Source: Membranipora membranacea (lineage: Eukaryota > Bryozoa > Gymnolaemata > Cheilostomatida > Membraniporidae). Taken from it: 64,000 bases of DNA. The notes beneath the pieces were generated by a model. The model ran no database searches. It was not told the origin of the DNA and saw only the letters and a program-made list of their open reading frames with translations. The stretch is from assembly GCA_914767715.1 (NCBI GenBank), contig OU612069.1, positions 13,887,387 to 13,951,386 on the forward strand, in the 5' to 3' direction. Positions 12,101 to 24,100 of this stretch are shown piece after piece. Both the position numbers and the translations under genes were made by a program. The first letter of the stretch is position 1; the number at the start of each line of letters is the position of its first letter.

Positions 12101-15100
12101 AATTATGAGGTCCCCTTGCCCTTGGTTATTAACACCTACCATATTAGGCAAATGAGGTAAGTATTGACGTATAAAAATATATATAATACCATTAATACCA
12201 TCTGTTAAGGTTTTTTTTATTACTGATATCATCAGTAATATTCAACCGTGAGCATCCACATACTGACACGGGGAAGGGAGGCCGCTTTTCCTTACATCCG
12301 CTGTGACAAAAACAAGCCCACACGTCCTTCCATAATCCCTCAACAGGCAACACGGTTTGACAGTTGAGCATAATAATAAAACCCTGTGTGCCCTGTAGTG
12401 CTGTGCCACTATGATAATTTCTTTTTTTTCTTCCTCCGATGGCAGATGCCAGGTTTGATATCACTAAGGCACCAAACCTCAATCTATAGGATTTCATTGA
12501 GTAGTGTCGGGTCAGGATTATAACAATGACAAATGCATTGACAGCTTAAACTTTGTATGATAACTTTTTTACAGCAAAAACTGTTATGAAATGTATTCCT
12601 CTATCGCAGTTGTAGAATCCTATGTATTGGTTCAGCACTAATATATATCAGTGGTTCAGCTCTACAGAGTAAGAATGACAGTGGCAGACGGCTGTCACTC
12701 AGCGAGAAGGTCACTCTGGGGTGACCTGACCACCACTGAGCTGAAACTAAACCACAACAGTCTGCTATAAGAAATCAATAGCATTAGGTTCTCTTTTTAC
12801 CAGCCACTACTACTACTGTCATGTATTTTATAGGCCTAGAGGGGTGAAATAGACACAGATGCATGGCTAGCTGACATTAACTCATTCACATCATTATTTT
12901 ATAATGAATTCCACCTTAGCTAGCTAAAATTGGTGGTGGCTAACATTATGCACTCCAAACTGGCAAAACTAGACTATAGCTAAATCTCTAGGGTATTGAT
13001 GCAATATTTCTATGTTCTCCATTTTGTACATGTTTGAGATTGTGGAATTTGTGGCCTAGCTAACATTTAATCGACCCTCTTATTATTCAATCTATGTCTA
13101 GTTAAGCTAGCTAAAATTGGTGGTATGTTACAGAAACTCAAACCCGCATAGCTCAACTAGACTGCAGTTTGATGGTAGTAGTATTTCATTATCAACCGCA
13201 TTCCATATTTACTTCTCTAGGGTATAAATGCAATAGGTTCACTTTCTACACTACCAAGCTCTTTCCCTGTTACATCTTGATATAGACAAATCGTTGTCCC
13301 AATTCATTGACTAACAATTAGAATCTTGTCCTCAGTGAGTATATTTCCTAATTCATATGCATGAACAGTGAATAGCAATTACACCGCTTTTTTAACTCCC
13401 TACTCTAAGCACCAATCGGCTGAAAGCACATTTGTAGTGTATCTTTTGAAGATGCCGACATAATGTCAAAAATTCGGTCACTCTCATTTTTAATCATGAG
13501 GTTTTATGACCTATATATATATATATATATTACTATGTCTATCTTACTATTAATCAGCGTCTCTTCACTTCAACAAACACAATCAGTGATACATCATAAG
13601 ATTGAAACAAGGGCCAACTTTTCACTGTCGAGTAGACATGTTATTAGCCATGGCTAACAATGCTTGACCTAATTAAATGAGATCTCAATCTTGACTTTTT
13701 GAAATTGGGAGTATGATTTGATTACAAAAAAGCTCAGAATCATAGTAAAATTAGTTTCACTGGAGAAAGGGAATGTTGAGAGTATCCCACAATGCAACAA
13801 TTTTCTGTAGGACCGTATAAGTTGGCTTGGTAATTTTCTGTCATGGAAGCTAATTGTTCTAGTTCGAACGTCAAGGTTTGACCCAATAATGGTTGCAGGA
13901 AAATTTCAACACAGAATCTCTCTGCAATCTTGAGTTGACCACTCACTCATTTGCTGGTGCTTGAAATTTTCTGTGGGTTTGGCCTTGGGGAAGGGATAGC
14001 GGATTCCTTAATTAGTTGGCTATTTTTTAAAGAGACCGGCCCTCCCTGGGGATTTTATTTAGGCTTATGTTGTGTAGCGAGAATAGTATTAACATGTCCA
14101 CCAGACAAAAGACCAAGCTTTGTCCAATATCCTGCATTCAGAGTTGCTCCTGTTCCACTGGTCGCGCCAACAAGTGGAAGGGAGCAACTGGAATGCAGGC
14201 AATTGGATTGAACTTGATCTAAGCAGATATACACAGTCACTATACCTTCAACTCTCATGCCGACTTCACAGCATTTAAGGAATCTGCAGGCCGGACATTT
14301 CTTCCTCGTCGCGAGTATAATCTCACAGTCATTGTTCCGCAGACATTTAAACTCTTTCTTATTCTGAACTGTTCGCTTGAAGAATCCCTTACAAGATTCG
14401 CAGGTCTGCACTCCGTAGTGGAATCCTGTAAAACAACCGAGAGTGTCAATGTGACATAATGTGACACAACGTGACATAACGTGACAGATGAAAAAAGGAC
14501 AGTGAATGATGACACTTGCGAGTTGCTTCTTGAGATAAAAGTTAAAACAATTGAGTGTCGTCGTGACATGATGTAAAATGACAGGAAACGATGACACTAT
14601 GGCAAGTTACGCCCTGACAGAGATTATGGCATGACTTGCAAAATAACTTTCTTTCTCTCAATAACGAAGAGAATTCACTAGTGATTGTCTTATACCAACC
14701 AACAAAAATACCAATGACTGGCATGTTAGCTACCAACCATGGCACCACAAAATATCAATCAACTTGCAATTTGCCTTCATTAAAATTATTAAATATTTCA
14801 AATTTAAAACTTATTTATGTCATGCAAATTTAGAAGGAGTACATCATCAAGCATAAAAATATAAATTTTGTGGTTGTCTGCTACATTAAAGGTATTTATT
14901 TTCACACTAGTCTTTTGCTCCATGAATTATGTATCCGAGCTCATGAAATGACACCAGGCTTGGCTGAAAAAACATATTTTTCACTTTCATTGCCAAGGGT
15001 GTTTGGATGGGATCCTGGTATCGTCACTACCACACAGTTCTTAGTAAGGCGAAAAAGCGGCCAAAATTTCGTAAAACCTCCAATCAATCTCGATAACATG

Positions 15101-18100
15101 AAATTACGTGTCAATAAAATTAATTTTTGGCAACAGAACAAGTGTGCAACAAGTGCCTTAGGAGCTTGTTAACTGGGCAGGACGGTGTTGGTAGACCGCT
15201 GTTAACACACTCGACCAGCCAAGGTACTCTAGCTAAATATTAGATAACTTCAGTTCTCGGCCTGAGTATCTGAGTTAACTTGGCAGGGCGGTGTTGGTGT
15301 GCCACTGTAACCACACTTGACCGGCCAAGGTACTCAAGCTAAATACTATATAACTTACCGGTAACAGCGTCACCACATATAGGACAGTCTCGTAGTTGTT
15401 CCATCCTGCCGAGTCTGTTACTCAGCTCCCTGATAGTATTCAGTACTGTGTTTACTATAGTATCCTGTTTATCTCCTGAAGCCGACGCTGCTGCGGCAGC
15501 CAGGCTCAGAGACCCAGGCTCTCCAGAGAAGAGTTTAGACTCCTGGAAATCAAACGCCTCACCTGAAAATAAAGAGCGCTTGTTATGAATTCCTAGTACC
15601 AGGGTGGGAATAGTATCATTGGTATTTTAGTGGTCTCTGGGACCTTGGGTACTTGATACAGGGAAAAACTCCGGGAAGTCAAATGCTTCACCTGTCAAAA
15701 AAAAAAAGCACTTGATATAAATTCCTAGTACCAAGGTAGGAATAATCTTAATTGGTATTTTGCACTTGATACAAGGAAATTCACCTGCGTAAGGCTTTCT
15801 AAGAACTCTTCTTGGCTACTGCTAATGACAATTTATCATATTTGGTTATAGTACCAATATGGGTGTTACACCAAAGCGGTTTTGTGTGTATTTACATTGG
15901 TATAATTGTGGCTGAGGATATAGCCTTTATGGTATAATTTCAGCACACACTAACATATACACACTTATTGTAAACTTGAAGACATACTATTAGAAATCTA
16001 ACATTATAATGAGAATTTCATTGATATTAGTTGTCAGTCTTAGCCAGAATGGTCCTGGGTCTAACCACAACTTCCGCTTGTATTTGTCTAAACGTTCACT
16101 GGACATGGAAAAGCAAACCAGGAAAGCTCAATGGCTTGGCCATTGACTGTACTTGCTTAGTAAGTTTTGCACGAGACAAATATTTTAGCTAAATGCTTGT
16201 AGTAAATAAAACCAGATTACGAGATAATATTCCCTGGGTAATTATCCAAAATAAGCAACTATCCTCATTGAAACCTTCTTCTAACCCTGCTAATTACACA
16301 AGGTCAATATGGATGCTGTCTGGTTCACCCACTGCCTGTTTTGCCCACTGCCTGGTGTGCAGGCACAATGATCAAACCCTTTGCATCGTCAGCAAACTCA
16401 TGAGCAGGACACATCACTCTATGCCACACCGGTGATGACCGAGCATGTTTTATTCTCTTGTGACATTTGGAATTTCAGATGTGATCTCACGGAGGAATCG
16501 ATATTTTATATATTGAGGTACCGTAGGTTTTTTCGTCTTCAGGCCAAGTGTGGCATTCATATCCAAGGCATGGGAAAATTTTGTATTGTGTGACACGTAT
16601 CGCTAGCCTAGATAAAATAGTGGCAAATGATTTGAATAAATTGGGCTGAACCTCGCCCTCTCGCTTATCTACAAGGCTTGCGATAATGGGTTTTCGCGCC
16701 CAAGCTGGTTCAATCGGGAACTGTAGTAAAACCATCTTTCTTGACAATTCTAGTCCAGAGAAAAGGGGTGATTGACAATTGGAAGCCACAAGATATACAA
16801 GCCTTTTGGGTTCTCAGACTACATTTTCAGCACTCGTCATTCCTCTAAATCTCACTCTCATGCTTCCAAGAAGTAGCTTGGCCAAGGCAACGTTATAAGA
16901 ACAAGGAACCCATCAAAGGGTTCTACTCTCTCAGCGTTTGCGTCAAGGACGACTCAACAACATCTTAATTAAAATCTCACACTTGAGCGTTTAAGAAGAC
17001 TAGTACCGCTGCTAGGTGTTATGTAGGGCAACCTTCAGGAAGGCCACAGCGCAAACGTAGATGAAGGGGAGGCAATATCTTATTATAATGTCCATTTTTC
17101 ACTGGCTAAGGCCAAGCCGCAGACCGCAAACCCAACCACGGGCAAAACAATTAACCTACATCAGTACAATTCTTGATTGGCAATTCCATAAAAAAAGCGG
17201 GTACAACACACTACCACATGTAGTAAAGTTGGCAATTTTTTGCCGACAACATATTAATTATAATATATGAGTGTTGTAATGCCTTTTTATTTTATAACTT
17301 ATGAGCTTATTAGTTGTGGTGGTAACAAATTATCGATGTGGGTGGTCGCACAAACGCCTCAACTGTTACTATTTTAAGTACAATGGAAAATGAGGCTAAG
17401 CTCATGGATACCAAGTGCAGCTCTTGGGGGAATTTAAATAGAGTTTCATTATATGATCAATATAGCCATGTCGTTACCCTATCAAGCTAGCCATGGCCTT
17501 TCAGCAAGGCCAGTAAGGTTCAGAGCTAAACTCATAATGCATTCAGTGAGTGTAATCAGGCCGTAAATGAAGCCAATGACCCCTCGGTGTTAACAACACA
17601 GCTGGTCTAACAAACACACTTGTCATAACCGTATCCTTCCCAGCAATGTCGGTGCCTGGTGTGGCGAAAAATGGGTGACATTCAACGGGCAACGACATCT
17701 CTGGACAGGCCCTAGGTTTCTATTTCTACTACTAATGGCTTTCCATGTTATATGCTATCGCCTCAAACTTGCTAAACCTTTTAAGTGACTTTGCAGAAGC
17801 GGACAACTGGTGTCAGTAAATAGTGACAACAGCTGTCATTAAATAGTGTTAAAACACCAAGCCAAGCCTGCCTTGCTTGTTGTTACTGAGGGTGGAGTGC
17901 AATACCATCGCTGCTTGCGATGCAATAATAATGGAATTCAGGCTAGCCCATGCATTGGAAGATCACAGGAGGGCCGCGCAAGGAAGGGCCTGGTCACTCC
18001 CTGTTAGAAATGAGTAATTTCAGTGAAAATTAACAGCCTCCCCACCCTACAGGGTATGTCTTTAATGACTCAAAAGATGAACAGGTTAGCACCCATTGGT

Positions 18101-21100
18101 AAACAACTTAAAACTACCCTAGAAGAGTTAAGTATTCGCATGCGAGAGGAAAAACTCCTCATATTTTGCTCCAGGCCTAGTTAGTTAGCTTTCATATACT
18201 CACTCCCTTTACTTTATAAAATTGGGCTTCCACCTTGGCTAGCCAAAATTTTAAGCTAGCTAACCCTTAGTCACTTCCGAGATAGCTTAACTAAACTATA
18301 GCTCACATTTACTCCTTTAGAGTGAACAGAGAACCATAACACTACTACAATCACCTGAACCAACATTGCCATCCAGTCTACCGGCCACAATCTAGTAAAC
18401 ATTTTCAGACTAGCTTGACTTAACTCTAGCTAATATTTAATTCCTCTAAAGTAAACAGTGAACAAACTAACCCACACAGGCCATGTTTAATAGGGTGTAT
18501 AGAAAAAAGAAAACAAACTGCCACGCTCACCTGATCCGAGTATCCCGTCTCCAGGTGATCCTCCCGAGCCGTTACCGGACGCTGTGGCGGCTCTGGACAC
18601 TGTATCCTCGAACACAACGTCACCTTCCTGGTTCTCCATCTGAAGTACAACCTTCAGACCGAGCTTCTTACTCAGCTGACTGACAACGTCGGGCTGGTTC
18701 AGGTCGTCCCTGCTACCCATACTATCTCCTACAACTATTCATAACAAGAAACATAGGCTATTAAAAAACACCGTATGAGTTTGAATGATCACGGGATGTA
18801 AGGGAGGAATCATGAATGGAAATTCAGGTGAAGCATTTAGATTGCAAGATGGACATTTTTTTACTTAAACCGACAACTTATTTATATGCTTGTTTATAAC
18901 CAACTTCATATGTTTGTTGCAGAACCGAAGAATAAAACAGCACCTGTTTAGCCTCAGTGTTTTGTTGATCAGTGTTCTGTCACAAACATATAAATTGGGC
19001 AAGGTGTGAACTTTTAAAGTAAAAAGCGTGACAATCAACATTGTCACCTATAGCATTCTTTGCATCCTGTTTACTGGCCGATGTATAAAAACTAGATCAC
19101 GGCGTTGATTATCACACAAATTTGTTTGTGCATTATTTTTGTTGTGTGATCTTCAAACACGTTTTATCAAAAATCATCCATAGTTCGTGATTTTAGATAA
19201 AGGTTCGCTGCAGTGGACTGTCGTTTATTAAGCTAGACTAGCTGACGGACATGACTATGACACGCTACACTAGGTTTGTTTTGTTCGCGCCCATCCTGTT
19301 TCTGATAGGAATTCTCGAGGCATACTTCCAAAAAAAATATGTTGAGTATCCGCATGCACATGTAATAGATAGACAAGGAAGAGCATTCCAGGCATGTCAG
19401 GTTGTCACAGACATCACAATGATGTAATGACAAGAGTTCCGATAATCAACATTGGTTTTTTTGCGTAATTAAAATTACATAACAATATGCAATTCAGCAT
19501 ATTTGATAAATTATTTATCAAATATTCAGAATTGGGTGTTGTTATGTAATTTTAGTTTCGCAAAACAGCCAAAGTTGATTCTCGGGACTCTATTGTTAGT
19601 GATCCGGCCGTTCAGGGAACGGATATAGAAAAGTTTGGGTGTTCAAAATAATTATTATTTTGAACAGCCGGATCACAAACAAATGTGGTGGCTTTATATC
19701 CTTTTTCAATCAAATCGAAAGCCTTTTTGCCAAGATAAAACCTTAATGAAAATCAACAGTTACAGCTTGCTTGTCCAAGTGTTCAGACGGTTGCAATAAG
19801 TGTGAGTGGCATTACATTATCAACCATCCAGAAAACGAGTGGTTAATAACTAACACGCATTGCTTCCGCCTGAGCACTTAAATTGACAAATAGCTAACTG
19901 CAACTTCATTATTCACGCTAGAATCTTGATCACACAAGACAGTAGGCCAACCTTTAATGACTAGATTTCCAGGGAATCCTTGCGGGAGGCCTACTGGGCC
20001 GCCACTGCCGCCATTTTGTTGAGTTTTGTGGGAGCTGGACGTATGTGAGGTACTGCTTGGCATGTGGTCATCAGGGCCGGTGGCCGTCTGTGACCTGTCG
20101 CCATGATCGCCTGCAATAAATAAGGGTTACTATAAGTAATGGTATAGTTTAAGTACTCTAACCATTCCCATTCATAATTTTGTACCAACCACACCCCCAT
20201 CAATGGATGGGCTGTGGCTATAATACTGCTACCAGCACCCTGGGCAAAGTAAGAAGTTGTTCACCACCAACAGTTTACAGAGGGAGTTCATTGACACAAT
20301 AGTGGACTAGCAAACTTTTAAGTCTCTTACAAATGCTTCAGTACAGGGATTCACTAGGGAAAACCAGTCAAACAGGATGCATTGTGGGCTACATTAACAG
20401 ATTTAAAGGATTCAGATGAGATATGATAATAAATGATCACGTCGAAGAAATGTATGTTGAAAGAGATAGCTAGGTTTTGATGCTTTAACTGAAAGCTAAC
20501 TTCAACACCCTTTAACCAAGGAGTTTGAAAAAGGAGTGGAAACGGCCTCTCATTTCAAATTGTTGTTTGTCTCCACTGGTAATTGTCCTCTCTTTATCAG
20601 CAAAGGTTTTTCATGACCACAGCCAATCAGAGCAGAGACTGCAGAGAGTGACTTCCTGCCAAAAAGAAGTACAACTTGAGTTGCTGTAATAATTTTGATG
20701 GACTGTCCAATCAGCAAGAGCATAGTTGTGAAATCCCATTTATCAAGATGGGTTCTACCGCAAATTTCATAAAGTGTTTGAACCTCTTGAAAAGAAACTA
20801 AGTAGCAGAGAGATATAGATAGCACTCAGGTATAGTCCATGTTTCAAACTATAGTCTAGTTTTACCTGGGACTCCAAAGCCCTCTGCTACTCATATGAGA
20901 AGGGAAAGTTTCACTGCAGACATGGCCATAAATTTGCCTCATAATTTGGTAATCAATGGCGGTTTTCATCAGTCAAACGTGGTATGTTATGCCTCCTATT
21001 GTCACTTAGGTGTTAGAAAGGGCTTATTTAAGTACTTTCACTACTTTTATCTGGTCCAAGTTCCTCACATGGTTTTTAAATGGTGAATGAATGATTTATT

Positions 21101-24100
21101 TTCAGTCTCTCTATCCCCCATCAAACATTTGCATTGGAATTATAATTCAATACCCTGCAAAAGTGGTTACTATATTACTAGCTATGTCTCATCTACACTT
21201 GTGGTGATTTACATCATGATATATTATCTCTGGGTGTCTGAATATACCATTGAGTAAACATGTCAAATATTTTAATAATTTTCAACTGGAGACAACCATA
21301 TAAAAAGACTGAGGACTTAAATGAATTTTAATGGAGGGACCTTATTAGTACCACCCTTGGAAACAGCCTTGTTAAGTCACAGGCTACATTTCGTTTCCAC
21401 TCCCTCTCTGTAACTCCCTGCTTTAACACCAGGTATGGTATGTAGACAGTGCTATGAAAAGGTGACTGGCCGCTGTAAGTATGCGGATCTGTCTGAGAGT
21501 TAAACAGTCCCGTATATACTGGAAGACTAGATTTTTAAGAATTTTGGTAATCTATGTGGCTAATATCTAATTATATATTTTATGAAATTACGTTTATGAC
21601 CATGGTAATATATGGAATGACAGCTGCGAAATGAAGCATGGTTTCGTAGAAATGCAGTTATGGCAAGTGCTTTGCAGAATACTAGCCAAGAAAGCGTCAT
21701 ACTTATGTTTTGGATCTACACTAAGTTATGGCTGTGGTAGGGTAGGGTACTATGGACGTAGGCTTGATGGTACTTGGTGAGACTTCGGAGAACAGGGCTA
21801 GACTCATAATTTATGTTGAATCGTCTGAATCGTTTGGTGAGCTTCCAAATTAAGCAATCAAGATGACCATAAGAAAATCTCCTCTTCCTGAGGACTGAGA
21901 AGAGAAGAACCAGTTAGAACCTGTTTGAAGCCCATCAAAAACAACATGGTTGGATAAATTTAATTTCATAGTGAATCATAAATGTGACAACTGGCTTGTT
22001 GCCAATAATTTTACTCTTATTTTCAATCGGGTGTTGTATGTTTAGTCAGGGTCCCTCTTAATCACCTCTAAAAAACTTCTGAACGCAACCTAACATTTAA
22101 AAAAGCCCAGTCTATTGATAAACACCTCAATGATCACATTGAACCCATTCAACATGCATGTGGTTTTTGGCACAACGCCAAAGCTAGTAGCCCTACTATT
22201 CAAAGATGATTTCATATGTCAACAAGCGCAACTGAATCCGGGTCAAAAAAGCGATTCCCATGGGAAGGGGAATTTGTGGGTTTCGCGGTTAATATTAGAC
22301 TGTATTATTTAATATTTCAGGTCCCATTGGTCCAATATCAATGACAGAGACATAGACAGCTGCGAATTGTTATCGGATTTTTATCGAAATTCGATACATT
22401 GCCATGGCAAAAAAGCAAGTATATCTCATCTTTAATCGCATATCTTTTTCATGTTCCTCGAACTAGCACAGAAACTCGTAAACTTGAGTCTATACGTCCT
22501 AGTTTCTGCCAGGATTCAATCACGACATCAATCGACCCAAACGTGCGTATCACATACATATTGCCAAACCTAACCTATTGCCAAACTTAAAAAAAAACAA
22601 TATTCCTAATGAATGGAATGCATTGAAATGCAGTCAGTCGTAATCAACAAAAAAAAGTCCAAACTCCCCATTTGAAAGCAGAGCCGGACTTGGAATAAAT
22701 ACAGGATATGCTATATTATTCGTAGGTCATTCAGCCACAACAAACGAGTACGCCCGAATCAATCGAAAAGTGTCATATAACCAGTTTGTACTTTGAGTGG
22801 GCTTATTTTCATTCTCTCAATTAAACTCCAATGTTTATGGTTCAATTCAAGATCACACTTCCTCTATTCTCATCAACAAAGTTATATTACAAGCAAAATA
22901 CTTAATAAAAATTGCCATTGTGATAAAGCATGGTCAATCATAGGTCAGATGTTGGGCAACGAAATACAGGTGTGCCACCATCAGGAGATTACCTTTTATA
23001 CCTAGATAGGCCTATCATAGCAGCAAATCACTATCGGTCTTGTGCTGCACTGGGTACAACCTGTTTTCAGACACAATAGGATCACTGATCAATCCATAAT
23101 TAATTATAGTAGGCCCAGTATGTGTGACAAAAATGCCCAGTGGCTATATCTGTTTATTCCCTCTGAGGATAACTGACACGATTTATTAATAATGGGACAT
23201 TGCTATGGGAGTGGAGAGTCCTTGTGCCATCAGCTGTCAACAGGGAGGGATCAGGTGTAAAACACCATTTTAAGCCCGAAATCCTTCAGGCGCTTAATTG
23301 AATTTACAGACCCTGACCAATGACGTAAGAGGACACATCAAGACAAGCCAACTGGGAGGTCAAGGAGAATAACAAGATAAACCTTGGACAGAGTGATAGA
23401 TGTCCAGGATGAGAGGATGGCCAGCTATGACTAGGCTTCAGGTCTAAACCAAGGTCACTTCGTTTGTCTTACTTCCAAACTGGAAACAACTGTCACTATT
23501 ATAATCTTGACCAGAAGTACAATACCCCAAAATTCCATCATTGTGGCCTTAATGGGTTGCCCTCAGTCACTCTTCCTTGTGATTTATATCCGCTAATGTC
23601 ACTTTCGACAAAAAAATATCTGCCTTTACTACCCTGACTGAGGAACAACAAACCAAGGCAACCCAAAATAGTGGCCTTGATGCGATGACCTCGCCTATCA
23701 CATTAAAGTGATACATGGCTGTAACGCAAGTCCCAAGCAAGAGCGTGGTGAGATGATGCAAGGGTACGTAACAGCTTATGCTCCTCCGAATAAGTGGAGA
23801 ATTACCGTTTGTATTATTGTCTGGAATAGCGAGAAGATCTTAGGCAATTACCCCAATTATTCTACTTGCAAGACCGATCAATATTGCTTAAAAAACCTAG
23901 TTCAGTAAGGCCCCTGCGGCATGTTGTAGTTCTATTGATAGGATGAGGCATTATACCCTAACTCTCAAACCTTCACATTGTCCAGTCAGGACAAACTTAG
24001 GCCAGACCCGCGGGCAAAAAATTTGACCGTGTTGTTTCATTCTGTTCACCAGGTATAGCCAGATGTAACAATGAAAAAGGTGGAGCTTAGATCACAACAA

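Larger units (their letters stand above)
10539..14245. other. Receptor intron 6
   Basis: A 3.7 kb intron with no coding exon. It has a run of C near 11151, the tandem repeat at 11664-12190, a palindromic stretch near 12648-12760, TAGCTAACATT-type interspersed repeats at about 12850-13250, a short TA microsatellite near 13514, and hairpin MITE copy 3 just downstream of the exon 6 donor. Confidence 0.6.
18729..19951. other. Receptor intron 3
   Basis: 1.2 kb with no coding exon. It contains an inverted-repeat stretch near 19098-19165, the palindromic MITE at 19433-19591 and a small GATCCGGC palindrome next to it (19600-19676). Confidence 0.6.

Noticed and set aside
14055-14597. A 180-codon minus-strand frame spanning the zinc-finger exon
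   Set aside because: Only 14246-14425 is coding. The rest is intron read-through on both sides of good splice sites.
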